Under the pieces are notes generated by a model. The model searched no databases. It was not told the DNA's origin and saw only the letters and a list, made by a program, of their open reading frames with translations. This document shows, piece after piece, positions 32,366 to 41,888 of a stretch of 64,000 bases of DNA; positions within the stretch are counted from its first letter, which is position 1, and every line of letters begins with the position of its first letter. This stretch comes from JABABV01 sp965222855 (lineage in GTDB: Bacteria; Bacillota_I; Bacilli_A; Mycoplasmatales; JABABV01): positions 1 through 64,000 of the forward strand of contig CBDCUL010000001.1 in assembly GCA_965222855.1 (NCBI GenBank), read 5' to 3'. Made by a program: the position numbers and the translations under genes.

Positions 32366-33034
32366 ATGGGACAAAAAGTTAGTCCACATGGTCTAAGAAT
32401 TGGAATTAATAAAGATTGAGATTCAAGTTGATTCGCATCTAAAAAAGATTTCGCTCGTATTCTTCATGTTGATATTAAAATTCGTGAATATATTATAAAT
32501 AAATACTCACGTACATTAATGATTGATCGCGTTATTATTAAACGTTTGAAAGATGATGTTAAACTTTATGTTTATACAGCAAAACCAGCAGCTTTAATCG
32601 GTTCGCAAGGTGCTAACGCTAAGAAATTAGTAATTGAACTACAAAAAGTTTTACAAGATCGTCATATCAAAATTAGTATTGAAGCTCGTGAAATTAAAAA
32701 ACCAGAACTAAATGCCCAATTAATTGCTAACGATATTGCAATGCAATTAGAAAATCGTGCGTCATTTAGAATTTCTCAGAAATTAGTAATTCGTAAAGCA
32801 ATGCGTGCGGGAGCTAAAGGAATTAAAACTTTAGTTGCCGGACGTTTAGGCGGAGCGGAAATGGCTCGTTCAGAAGGATATTCTGAAGGAACAGTGCCAT
32901 TACATACATTAAGACAAAACATTAATTATGCAACAGCAAATGCGCATACTACGTATGGTATTATTGGTGTTAAAGTATGATTATCTGAAGGCGAAATCTT
33001 GAAAAAAGATCGTTTCTTTGGAGGTAACAAATAA
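32366..33034 (+). CDS. rpsC: 30S ribosomal protein S3
   Basis: 222 aa with TGA Trp codons (DWDSSWF near the start). MGQKVSPHGLRIGI start, KH-type motif ALIGSQGANAKKL, and GRLGGAEMARSEGYSEG. S3 is part of the mRNA entry helicase. Its last base is shared with the rplP start (TAATG). Confidence 0.97.
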
Positions 33035-33450
33035 TGTTGATGCCAAAGAAAACAAAATACCGTCGTCCACATCGTGTGAGTTACGAAGGTAAAGCCAAAG
33101 GTGGGACTACTGTATCTCATGGAGAATATGGTTTACAAGCTCAAGAAGGAGCTTGAATTACTGCCCGTCAAATCGAATCTGCTCGTATTGCAATGACTCG
33201 TTATATGAAACGTGGTGGAAAAGTTTGAATTAAAATTTTCCCTCATTTAGCAAAAACGAAAAAACCAATCGAAGTTCGTATGGGATCTGGTAAAGGTTCT
33301 GTTGAAGAATGAGTAGCAGTTGTAAAAGCAAAAGTTATTATGTTTGAAGTAGCTGAAGTTAGTGAAGAAGTAGCGCGTGAAGCACTCCGTCTAGCACAAC
33401 ATAAACTACCAATCAAAACTAAATTTGTTAAGAAAGGTGAGGAACAATAA
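33034..33450 (+). CDS. rplP: 50S ribosomal protein L16
   Basis: 138 aa. MLMPKKTKYRRPHRVSYEG start, with TGA Trp codons in EGAWITARQIE and GGKVWIKIF, and KPIEVRMGSGKGSVEEWVA. Binds near the tRNA A site. Overlaps rpsC by one base. Confidence 0.97.
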
Positions 33451-33452
33451 TT

Positions 33453-33656
33453 ATGGCAACAACAATTAAAGATTTACGTACTAAATCTAATCCAGAATTA
33501 GTAAAAATGGTTAATGATTTAAAAGCGGAATTATTTACCTTACGTTTCCAAGCGGCTACTGGTCAATTAGAAAAACCACACCGTATGAAATTAATTCGTA
33601 AAGAAATCGCTCGCGCTAAAACAATTATCAATGATAATAAGAAGGAGGCTAAATAA
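33453..33656 (+). CDS. rpmC: 50S ribosomal protein L29
   Basis: 67 aa: MATTIKDLRTKSNPELVKMV, the LRFQAATGQLEKPHRMKLIR motif of L29. One-base overlap with rpsQ. Lies near the tunnel exit. Confidence 0.95.
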   Translation: MATTIKDLRTKSNPELVKMVNDLKAELFTLRFQAATGQLEKPHRMKLIRKEIARAKTIINDNKKEAK

Positions 33657-33922
33657 TGACACGTAATTCGCGTCGTACACTAACTGGGAATGTTGTATCA
33701 AACAAAAGTGATAAAACAATCATAGTTCTAGTTGAAACTTATAAAAACCACCCTCTTTATAAAAAGCGTGTAAAATATTCGAAGAAATTTAGTGCCCATG
33801 ACGAAACTAACCAAGCTAATATTGGGGATCGCGTTAAAATCGCGGAAACACGCCCATTATCAGCAACGAAACGTTTTCGTTTATTAGAAATCGTTAAAAA
33901 ATCTGAGGAAGTGGTGAAATAA
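33656..33922 (+). CDS. rpsQ: 30S ribosomal protein S17
   Basis: 88 aa. SRRTLTGNVVSNKSDKTIIV start, YKKRVKYSKKFSAHDE and IAETRPLSATKRFRLLEIV are S17 hallmarks. One-base overlaps on both sides with rpmC and rplN. Confidence 0.96.
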   Translation: MTRNSRRTLTGNVVSNKSDKTIIVLVETYKNHPLYKKRVKYSKKFSAHDETNQANIGDRVKIAETRPLSATKRFRLLEIVKKSEEVVK

Positions 33923-34290
33923 TGTTACAAACAGAATCACGCTTAAGAGTCGCTGACAACAGCGGTGCTCAGGAAGTACTAGTAATCCATAATTTAGGTG
34001 GATCAGTTAAAAAATTCTCAAACATTACTGATGTTGTTGTTGTGACTGTTAAAAAAGCACTAGCAAACAGTAACGTTAAAAAAGGGCAAATTTTTAAAGG
34101 AGTTATCGTTCGTACACGTAAAGGTATTAATCGTAAAGATGGTACTTATATTCGTTTTGATGATAACGCACTAGTCTTAATTAAAGACGATAAAAATCCA
34201 GTAGGAACACGTATTTTTGGACCCGTCGCTCGTGAATTACGCGATGCTGGTTACACAAAAATTGTTTCATTGGCACCCGAAGTTTTATAA
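33922..34290 (+). CDS. rplN: 50S ribosomal protein L14
   Basis: 122 aa. MLQTESRLRVADNSGAQEVL start, GQIFKGVIVRTRKG and end ARELRDAGYTKIVSLAPEVL are standard for L14, which bridges to 16S rRNA. Confidence 0.97.
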   Translation: MLQTESRLRVADNSGAQEVLVIHNLGGSVKKFSNITDVVVVTVKKALANSNVKKGQIFKGVIVRTRKGINRKDGTYIRFDDNALVLIKDDKNPVGTRIFGPVARELRDAGYTKIVSLAPEVL

Positions 34291-34300
34291 GGAGGAAATT

Positions 34301-34615
34301 ATGAAAATCAAAAAAAACGATAAAGTTAAAGTAATTTCCGGTAAAGACAAAGGTAAAATCGGTGTCATTTTACGAGTTGATCGTAAAAATGAACGTGTCC
34401 TTGTCGAGGGAATTAACATTATTAAAAAACATTTAAAACCAACTCAGGCTAATCCTGATGGCGGAATTGTTAAAAAAGAAGCATTAATTCATGTTTCGAA
34501 CGTTGCCTTAGTAATTGGTAGCAAGAAGAATGAAACAACTACTAAAGTTGGATATAAAATTGTAGATAATAAAAAAGTTCGTTATGCTAAAAAAACTAAT
34601 GAAGTTTTAAAGTAA
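34301..34615 (+). CDS. rplX: 50S ribosomal protein L24
   Basis: 104 aa from the ATG at 34301, which follows AAGGAGG; KOW motif DKVKVISGKDKGKIGVILRV at 7-26 is the key domain, then KKHLKPTQANPDGGI. One of the two assembly initiators of the large subunit. Confidence 0.96.
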   Translation: MKIKKNDKVKVISGKDKGKIGVILRVDRKNERVLVEGINIIKKHLKPTQANPDGGIVKKEALIHVSNVALVIGSKKNETTTKVGYKIVDNKKVRYAKKTNEVLK

Positions 34616-34628
34616 GGAGATTTATTTT

Positions 34629-35174
34629 ATGGCAAACATTCGTTTAAAGACTAAGTACAGTACTGAAGTAAAACCAGCATTACAAACAAAATTTAACTAC
34701 AAATCTTCAATGGAAATTCCAAAAATTACTAAAATTATTATTAACGTTGGGGTCGGTAAAGCGGCATCTAATAAGAAATTATTAGATGATGCAGTTGCTG
34801 AACTAACATTGATCACTGGTCAAAAACCACTAGTGACAATTGCAAAAAAATCAATCGCTACTTTCAAACTACGTGCCGGTCAACCAATTGGTGCAAAAGT
34901 TACTTTACGTGGAAACCGTATGTATGATTTCTACGATAAGTTAATTACGATTGTTATTCCACGAATCAGAGATTTCCGTGGTTTAAATCCAAAATCATTC
35001 GATGGTCAAGGAAACTATACTTTTGGGATTAAAGAACAAATCATTTTTCCTGAAATTGACTATGATAAAGTAAAAAATTTACGTGGTATGGATATCACAA
35101 TCGTGACGAGCGCTAATACTAGCGATGAATCACGTGAACTACTAACATTAATGGGCTTCCCATTCAAGAAATAA
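34629..35174 (+). CDS. rplE: 50S ribosomal protein L5
   Basis: 181 aa. MEIPKITKIIINVGVGKA, GQKPLVTIAKKSIATFKLR and GNYTFGIKEQIIFPEIDYDK are diagnostic. Binds 5S rRNA. Confidence 0.97.
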   Translation: MANIRLKTKYSTEVKPALQTKFNYKSSMEIPKITKIIINVGVGKAASNKKLLDDAVAELTLITGQKPLVTIAKKSIATFKLRAGQPIGAKVTLRGNRMYDFYDKLITIVIPRIRDFRGLNPKSFDGQGNYTFGIKEQIIFPEIDYDKVKNLRGMDITIVTSANTSDESRELLTLMGFPFKK

Positions 35175-35186
35175 GGAGAACAATTT

Positions 35187-35372
35187 ATGGCTAGAAAAGC
35201 ACTTATAAATAAACAAAAAAAGACGCCTAAGTTCTCAACACGTGCTTACACACGTTGTGAGCGTTGTGGACGTCCCCACTCAGTAATTCGTAAATTTAAA
35301 TTATGCCGTGTTTGTTTCCGCCACTTGGCATATAAAGGGCAAATACCCGGAATTAAAAAATCTTCATGATAA
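35187..35372 (+). CDS. rpsN: 30S ribosomal protein S14, zinc type
   Basis: 61 aa, ending SSW with the Trp as TGA before TAA. Two CxxC pairs (CERC and CRVC) show the short zinc-binding form common in Gram-positive lineages. Confidence 0.96.
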
Positions 35373-35390
35373 TACCGAAGGAGGCTTATT

Positions 35391-35786
35391 ATGGTTATGA
35401 CAGATACAATCGCTGATATGCTTACTAGAATCCGTAATGCAAATCAACGACGTTTAGCGACATTAGACATGCCGCTTTCAAAAATGAAAGTTCAAATCGC
35501 CGAAATTTTAAAAAATGAAGGTTTCATTATCGATTATGCTTTAAGCGGTAAAGGAATCGACCAAATTTTAAAAATCGAATTAAAGTACAAAGGTAAAACA
35601 CGTGTAATTACTGGAATTAAGCGAATTTCAAAACCAGGACTACGTGTTTATACAAAAACTGATAATTTACCAAAAGTCTTAAATGGCTTTGGTATTGCAA
35701 TCATTTCAACATCGAAAGGAATTATGACTGACCAAAAAGCGCGTACCCAAAATTTAGGTGGCGAAGTGTTAGCATATGTGTGATAA
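35391..35786 (+). CDS. rpsH: 30S ribosomal protein S8
   Basis: 131 aa; GAAGGAGG at 35378 precedes the ATG. MTDTIADMLTRIRNAN start, GLRVYTKTDNLPKVLNGFG and end GGEVLAYVW, last Trp as TGA. S8 is a repressor of the spc operon in E. coli; unproven here. Confidence 0.97.
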
Positions 35787-35789
35787 GTT

Positions 35790-36329
35790 ATGTCAAGAAT
35801 TGGAAATCGTAAATTAATATTACCGCAAGGCGTTAATGTTAATGTTGATAGTAAAAATGTTACTATTACAGGTCCAAAAGGGACATTAACATTAGTAGTA
35901 CCAAGTTTGATCACTGTAACAGTTGAAGACAATATTGTTAGAACTATTAGAGCAAACGAAATTAAAACTACTAAACAATTACATGGAACAATTAACTCAT
36001 TAATTAACAATATGATTATTGGTGTTGAAAAAGGATATCAAAAAATATTAGAAATTAACGGTGTTGGTTATCGTGCTGCTATAAAAGGCAATAGCGTTGA
36101 GCTAAGTGTTGGTTATTCTCACTTAGTAAACATCGAAATTCCAAGTGACTTAAAAGTTGAAGCGCCAAAGAACACTAAACTAATCGTTAGTGGAATTGAC
36201 AAACAAAAAGTTATGGAATTGGCTGCTAAAATTAGAGCAGTTCGTAAACCTGAACCTTATAAAGGTAAAGGAATTAAATACCAAGATGAACATATTATTC
36301 GTAAGGAAGGGAAATCAGCTGGTAAATAG
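35790..36329 (+). CDS. rplF: 50S ribosomal protein L6
   Basis: 179 aa. MSRIGNRKLILPQGVNVNVD start, EINGVGYRAAIKG and end PEPYKGKGIKYQDEHIIRKE are typical. Three bases after rpsH. Confidence 0.97.
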   Translation: MSRIGNRKLILPQGVNVNVDSKNVTITGPKGTLTLVVPSLITVTVEDNIVRTIRANEIKTTKQLHGTINSLINNMIIGVEKGYQKILEINGVGYRAAIKGNSVELSVGYSHLVNIEIPSDLKVEAPKNTKLIVSGIDKQKVMELAAKIRAVRKPEPYKGKGIKYQDEHIIRKEGKSAGK

Positions 36330-36343
36330 CTGAGGTGTCATTT

Positions 36344-36697
36344 ATGAAACACATTATCAAAAAGCGTCAAGCACGTATTACGCGCCATCATCGCATTCGT
36401 AATAAAATTTCTGGAACACACGATATTCCTCGTTTAAATGTTTTTAAATCAAACCAACATATTCATGTTCAATTAATTGATGATATTGCACAAACAACAA
36501 TTGCAAGTGCGACAACATTAAATCATGAAAATGGCCGTTGTAATATTGAGTGAGCTCAAGTTATTGGGAAAGAAATTGCTCAAAAAGCGACAAAAGCACA
36601 CATTACACAAGTTGTGTTTGATCGTGGTGGATACAAATATCACGGTGTTGTAAAAGCGTTAGCTGATGCAGCCCGTGCTAATGGATTAAAATTCTAG
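36344..36697 (+). CDS. rplR: 50S ribosomal protein L18
   Basis: 117 aa from ATG 36344, preceded by GAGGTG. RHHRIRNKISGTHDIPRLNV start and VVFDRGGYKYHGVVKALADA with end ARANGLKF. A TGA Trp codon lies in the middle. Binds 5S rRNA with L5. Confidence 0.96.
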
Positions 36698-36714
36698 AAA
36701 GCGAGGAGTTAATA

Positions 36715-37374
36715 ATGGAAAACCAAGAAAAAGAAATTAAAAAAGTATCATCAGTCGTAGTTTTACAATCTGCATCTGATGCTCCTCAAGTTGATGAGGA
36801 TGCTAACAAGAGTAACGAAAGAGCCGGTTCAAAAAAACCAGTTCGTTTTCAAAAGCGTAAGAAATTTAGTCGTCGTCGTAAAGATGATGGATTTTCTGAA
36901 ACTGTTGTTAAAATTAATCGTGTTACGAAAGTTACTAAAGGTGGACGTCGTTTCCGTTTTAGTGCTTTAGTTGTTGTTGGCGATAAAAAAGGCCGTATTG
37001 GATTTGCAACTGGGAAAGCAAACGAAGTTCCAGATGCAATTAAAAAAGCAATCAAAGAAGCTAAAAATAGTCTAGTTACATTAACAATAAATAAAAATCA
37101 AACAATTTCTCATGAAGCTATCGGTACTTTTGGAGCAGGGCGCATTTTAATGAAACCCGCACCAGCCGGTACAGGAGTTATTGCTGGAGGTCCAGTACGT
37201 ATCGTATTAGAACTTTCAGGAATTAAAAATATTTATGCTAAATCATTAGGAACAAACACACCAATTAATATGGTTCGTGCTACATTTGATGGTCTAAAAC
37301 AAATTCGCGACATTAAACAAGTTGCTGAGCTACGTGATAAAACTGTAGCTGAAATTTTAGGACAAGGAGAATAG
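36715..37374 (+). CDS. rpsE: 30S ribosomal protein S5
   Basis: 219 aa, longer than the usual 165: an N-terminal extension of about 50 acidic/basic residues (MENQEKEIKKVSSVV onward) precedes the S5 domain (FSETVVKINRVTKVTKGGRR). IGFATGKANEVPDAIKKAI and GGPVRIVLELSGI follow. Extensions of this kind are frequent in Mollicute S5. Confidence 0.97.
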   Translation: MENQEKEIKKVSSVVVLQSASDAPQVDEDANKSNERAGSKKPVRFQKRKKFSRRRKDDGFSETVVKINRVTKVTKGGRRFRFSALVVVGDKKGRIGFATGKANEVPDAIKKAIKEAKNSLVTLTINKNQTISHEAIGTFGAGRILMKPAPAGTGVIAGGPVRIVLELSGIKNIYAKSLGTNTPINMVRATFDGLKQIRDIKQVAELRDKTVAEILGQGE

Positions 37375-37376
37375 CT

Positions 37377-37820
37377 ATGGAATTACATAATTTAAGCGCT
37401 ACTAAAGGGTCTCGTAAAAACAAGACTCGTAAAGGCCGCGGTATTTCTGCTGGTAAAGGTAAAACTGCCGGCCGTGGTACTAAAGGTCAAAACTCGCGTA
37501 CTGGTGGAGGAGTTCGTCCAGGATTCGAAGGGGGACAATTACCGTTATATCGTCGTATTCCGAAACGTGGGTTTACAAACTTTACACGTAAAGAATATGC
37601 GATCGTTAACATCAACGTCTTAAATGACGCTTTTGAAGACAACGCAAAAGTCAATCCAACAATCTTGAAAGACAGAGGCATAATTAAAAAAGAATATGAT
37701 GGAGTAAAAATTCTTGGTAATGGAACACTTAGCAAGAAATTGAATATAAAAGCACACAAATTTTCTAAAACAGCAAAAGAAGCGATCGAAAAAGCTGGAG
37801 GAAAAATCGAGGTGATCTAA
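37377..37820 (+). CDS. rplO: 50S ribosomal protein L15
   Basis: 147 aa. Gly/Lys/Arg-rich N terminus (KGRGISAGKGKTAGRGTKGQ) and FEGGQLPLYRRIPKRGF mark L15. Its TAA shares the last A with the secY start. Confidence 0.97.
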   Translation: MELHNLSATKGSRKNKTRKGRGISAGKGKTAGRGTKGQNSRTGGGVRPGFEGGQLPLYRRIPKRGFTNFTRKEYAIVNINVLNDAFEDNAKVNPTILKDRGIIKKEYDGVKILGNGTLSKKLNIKAHKFSKTAKEAIEKAGGKIEVI

Positions 37821-39171
37821 TGTTTGGTCGAATTTTTTCGGTCCTGCGTAATTGAAAGTTAATGAAAAGAATTTTATTTACTTTTGGAATTCTATTAATA
37901 TTTCGATTAGGAGCAACTATAACTGTTCCTGGTGCTCATATGAACTCATCTGCTAATATGGTTGGGTTTATTGGGTTGTTGAATACTTTAGGTGGAGGAG
38001 CTATTAAACGATTTTCGATTTTAGCTCTGGGAGTATCACCATATATTACCGCATCTATTATTATTCAATTATTATCTTCTGATGTTATTCCTTATTTAAC
38101 TAGGTTATCTAAGGGTGGCGAAAAAGGACGTATTAAAATTGATAAAATAACTCGTTATGTAACGCTTGGATTAGCGATTATACAAGGACTTGCTTTATCA
38201 TACGCATTAACTAATGGTGGTGGGGGATTAGCTGCGAGCTTTAGTATTAAAGGATTATTTGGATCACAAATGTGATTAACTTATGCCTTTATTATTACTA
38301 CTTTAGCTGGTGGTTCAATGCTAACTTTATGATTAGCTGACCAAATCACAATTAAAGGAGTCGGTAACGGTGTTTCGCTAATTATTTTTAGTGGGATCGT
38401 GGCGACTATGCCGGTTAAATTCCAAGGAGCCTTCAATCACTTTGTTGATATCGATGGCGCTCATTCAGCAATGCTGATTGACTCATTAAAATTTGGTTCA
38501 TACGTATTTTTATTTCTATTTTTAATTTTCTTGATTGCGTTTGTATACCAATCAGAACGCCATATCCCAATTCAACAAACGGGAAAAGGTTTAAATTTAG
38601 ATCATGCAAAAATTCCGTATTTACCAATTAAAGTAAACTCTGCTGGAGTTATTCCCGTAATTTTTGCTTCATCAATTTTAATGATTCCGCTAACAATTTC
38701 CCAATTTTTCTCTTCATCTCATGCATGAGTTGAATTTATTGAGAAAAATCTACAATTTACTAGTTGACTTGGGTTAACAATCTATAGCACATTGATTTTA
38801 TTATTTACTTTCTTTTATGCGCATGTTGTTATTAACTCTGATCAAATTAGTGAAAACTTTCAAAAATCTGGAACTTTCATTCCAGGCGTGCGTCAAGGTA
38901 AACAAACGCAACAATATATCACACGTACTGTGACAATATTGTCAATTATGGGAGCACTATTCTTAACATTAATTGCAGCATTACCTTATATTACAAACTA
39001 GTATTTTCCACGTTAATCGTCAAGTTGCGATTGGTGGAACTGGGGTAATTATTGTTGTTGGGGTTGCGGTTGAAACGATCAACCAAATCCGTGGTCGCTT
39101 AATTACTAATAAAATACAGTAACGTTAAGAAAAAACAAGAAGTTCAAAAAACAGAACATAACATTTGATAA
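37820..39171 (+). pseudogene. secY: SecY protein-export channel, frameshifted near the 3' end
   Basis: SecYEG channel core in the membrane. MFGRIFSVLRNWKLMKRILF, GATITVPGAH and INQ-type loops fit SecY, with ten TM segments. In the written sequence the frame ends LPYITN at TAG 38999-39001; dropping one T at 38999 restores SIFHVNRQVAIGGTG and VVGVAVETINQIRG, the normal last helix, to TAA 39120-39122. A second +1 at 39118-39120 would add a tail NVKKKQEVQKTEHNIW to 39171. An essential gene should be intact, so sequencing or assembly error is the first suspect. Confidence 0.8.
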
Positions 39172-39181
39172 GGTGATAACT

Positions 39182-39833
39182 ATGAAATCTCGTTTTACTT
39201 GGTTCACCTGGTAGCGGTAAAGGCAGTCTATCAGCAAAACTAATCGAAAAATACCATTTTGAAACTATTGCAACGGGCAATATTTTTCGCCAAGAAATTG
39301 CAAAAAAAACTAAAATTGGTCAAGAAGCGAAAGCACTAATTATAGCTGGACAATTAATTCCAGATAAAATTACAAAACCAATTAGTTCAAAATCGTCTTA
39401 CTGGAAAAACAAAACGTTAAACCAGGTCTTTTGCTAGATGGCTTATCCGAGAACAATCAATCAAGCGCAAACGCTAGATGCTAATTTATTAGTTAATAAC
39501 GATGCAATTGATTATGCGATATATATTGAAGTTACTGAAAAAGTGACAATCGAGCGAATTGTTAATCGCCGCATTTGTCCTAAATGTCAGCAAGTTTATA
39601 ATATGTTATTCTCGAAACCGAAATTACCAGGTAAATGTGATAATTGTGCAACGCTATTAATTCATCGTAGCGATGACGCATTGTCAGCAATTAAAAAACG
39701 TTTAATTTCGTATTATAAAAATACGGAACCGTTAATTAATTATTATCAAAGTCAAAATAAACTAATTACAGTTGATGGTAATACCACAGTTGCAAATTGT
39801 TTAAAAGATGTTGAAAAAACATCTTCATGGTAG
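39182..39833 (+). pseudogene. adk: Adenylate kinase, four +1 frameshifts
   Basis: ATP + AMP to 2 ADP. GGTGATAA precedes the ATG. The P-loop GSPGSGKGS, GLLLDGYPRT and a zinc-binding LID with two CxxC pairs (CPKC, CDNC) identify it. Four extra bases break the frame: at the T-run 39193-39196, A-run 39374-39377, A-run 39411-39414 and TT 39443-39444. Removing one base at each gives exactly 216 codons, the normal adk length (215 aa). All four lie in homopolymers and are insertions, suggesting error rather than decay. Confidence 0.85.
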
Positions 39834-39843
39834 GTGATAAGTA

Positions 39844-40589
39844 ATGATGACGAAAATTAAAACTGCTGAGGAAATAAAATTAATGCGCCATTCTGGCCAA
39901 ATTTTACAATTAGTGCGTCAAGCATTAAAAGCAGCCATTAAAGTTGGCATCACGCCGTTGGAATTAGATGAAATTTCTCACAAAATTATTTTAGCAAATG
40001 ATGCTACACCATCATTTTTAGGATATGGTGGATTTCCAGCGACAAATTTGTAGTTCAGTTAACGAAGTGTTAGTTCACGGGATTCCTGATAATCGCGCTT
40101 TAATCGAGGGAGATATTATCTCAATCGATATGGGTGTTAATTATCGTGGTTATCATAGTGATAGCGCCTTCAGCGTCGGTGTTGGTCAAATTTCAAGCCA
40201 AGCGCAACGTATTTTAGAAGTAACTAAACAATCACTAGATATCGGATTAAGCGTTGTTAAAGACGGTATTCGCACTGGTGACATTGGTTATGCAATTCAA
40301 AAATTCGTTGAAGCAAGAGGCTTCCATTTGCCCAAAGACTATACTGGTCATGGGATCGGAACTGAATTACATGAAGGACCATTCATTCCTAACTGCGGTA
40401 ATCGCCACCAAGGGCAATTACTAAAAGCTGGAATGACAATTGCAATTGAACCAATGGTCCAAATTGAGACTGATCAAACTGAAACGATGAATGATGGTTG
40501 AACAGTTTAAATCACTTAATCGTAAAATTTGTGCTCATTTTGAACACACAATTTTAATTACTAAAACAGGTTATGAGTTAATCACTTAA
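39844..40589 (+). pseudogene. map: Methionine aminopeptidase, two +1 frameshifts
   Basis: Removes the initiator Met from nascent proteins. TAEEIKLMRHSGQILQLV start; GIPDNRALIEGDIISIDMGV with the metal Asp residues, GHGIGTELHEGP with the metal His, and AIEPMVQIE with a metal Glu. Frame shifts by +1 at AAA 40044-40046 (restores ICSSVNEVLVHG) and TTT 40506-40508 (restores SLNRKICAHFEHTILIT). Corrected length is 247 aa, normal for MAP type Ia. As with adk, both are homopolymer insertions. Confidence 0.85.
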
Positions 40590-40605
40590 AAACTAGGGGG
40601 AAATT

Positions 40606-40824
40606 ATGGCACGAGATGTAATAGAACTAGAAGGAAAGATTATCGAGGTTTTACCAAACTCGCAATTCAAAGTAGAATTAGTTAATAAAACTATTATTCT
40701 TGCCCATGTTTCTGGGAAAATGCGTATGTACCGCATCCGTATTCTCCCAGGAGATAAAGTAACGGTTGAACTTTCCCCATATGATTTATCACGCGGACGA
40801 ATTACGTATCGCTTTAAATCATAA
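40606..40824 (+). CDS. infA: Translation initiation factor IF-1
   Basis: 72 aa. MARDVIELEGKIIEVLPNSQ start, an S1/OB fold ending VELSPYDLSRGRITYRFKS, as in other IF-1 proteins. AGGGGG ribosome site at 40594. Confidence 0.97.
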   Translation: MARDVIELEGKIIEVLPNSQFKVELVNKTIILAHVSGKMRMYRIRILPGDKVTVELSPYDLSRGRITYRFKS

Positions 40825-40876
40825 AAGATATTTTCAATATATTCATTATCAAAACTAATTACTAGGAGGGTCAAAC

Positions 40877-40990
40877 ATGAAAGTTAGATCATCAGTTAAG
40901 AAAATCTGCGATGACTGTCGCATCATTAGACGTAATTCTCGTATAATGGTTATTTGTAAAAACCCAAAACATAAACAAAGACAAGGTTAA
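40877..40990 (+). CDS. rpmJ: 50S ribosomal protein L36
   Basis: 37 aa, the standard size: MKVRSSVKKICDDCRIIRRN start and end NPKHKQRQG. The zinc ligands CxxC, C and H (CDDC, C at 27, H at 32) are all present. Confidence 0.95.
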   Translation: MKVRSSVKKICDDCRIIRRNSRIMVICKNPKHKQRQG

Positions 40991-41001
40991 GGAGGCACTA
41001 A

Positions 41002-41376
41002 ATGGCACGTATATTAAATATTGAGGTTCCCAATAATAAAAGAATTGTTATTGCATTAACAAGTATTTTTGGGATTGGAAAATCACTTTCAGAACAAATT
41101 CTAAAAGAAGCAAAAATCTCAGTTGATACAAAAACGAAAGATTTAACTGATGATCAGTTAAATACAATTCGTCAAATCGCTAGACAATATAAATTAGAAG
41201 GAGATTTACGTCGTGAAGTAAGCGAAAACATTAAGCGTTTAATGGATATTAATGCTTATCGTGGTCGTCGTCATCGTCAAGGTTTACCAGTTCGTGGTCA
41301 ATCATCGAAAACGAATGCTCGTACACGTAAAGGTCCTCGTAAAACAGTCGCTAATAAAAAAGTAGCAAGTAAGTAG
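41002..41376 (+). CDS. rpsM: 30S ribosomal protein S13
   Basis: 124 aa. MARILNIEVPNNKRIVIALT, IFGIGKSLSEQIL helix-hairpin-helix, and RGRRHRQGLPVRGQSSKTNA at the C terminus. AAGGAGG ribosome site. Contacts tRNA and the 50S bridge. Confidence 0.97.
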   Translation: MARILNIEVPNNKRIVIALTSIFGIGKSLSEQILKEAKISVDTKTKDLTDDQLNTIRQIARQYKLEGDLRREVSENIKRLMDINAYRGRRHRQGLPVRGQSSKTNARTRKGPRKTVANKKVASK

Positions 41377-41385
41377 GAGGCACTT

Positions 41386-41775
41386 ATGGCAGTTAAGAAA
41401 AAAGCAACTAAGAAAAGTAAAATCAAAAAAGTTGTCACTGAAGGATATGTACATGTTCATTCAACATACAGTAATACAATCGTAACAATTACTGATTTAA
41501 ATGGGAAAACATTAACTTGATCTAGTGCAGGAGCACTTGGTTTCAAGGGACATAAAAAATCAACACCATATGCAGCGCAATTAGCAGCTCAAGCAGCAAT
41601 CAAAAAAGCGCAAGAATTTGGAATGAGTACCGTTTTAATTCGTTTAAAAGGAACTGGTCCTGGTAAAGATGCATCAGTTCGTCAAATTCAAGCAATGGGT
41701 ATCAACATTAAAGATATTAAAGATATTACACCAGTTCCACATAACGGAACAACACCAAAGAAAAAACGTCTTTAA
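41386..41775 (+). CDS. rpsK: 30S ribosomal protein S11
   Basis: 129 aa. VHVHSTYSNTIVTITDLNG, TWSSAGALGFKGHKKSTPYA (Trp as TGA) and the end PHNGTTPKKKRL. GTAGGAGG precedes the ATG. Confidence 0.97.
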
Positions 41776-41888
41776 TATTAATAATTAATCATTATAATCT
41801 TAAATATAGTATGATAAATTATATAGTGCTATAAAAGATTATTAAATTTATAAAAATCATATATTAAAAAAATCAATGAGGTGATTTA

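Noticed and set aside
37820..40589. Programmed +1 frameshifting at stop codons (several breaks fall at TAG or TAA)
   Set aside because: In adk the shift must occur before the P-loop and several codons before any stop, otherwise GSPGSGKG is not made. Sites share no slippery motif; homopolymer insertion explains them better.
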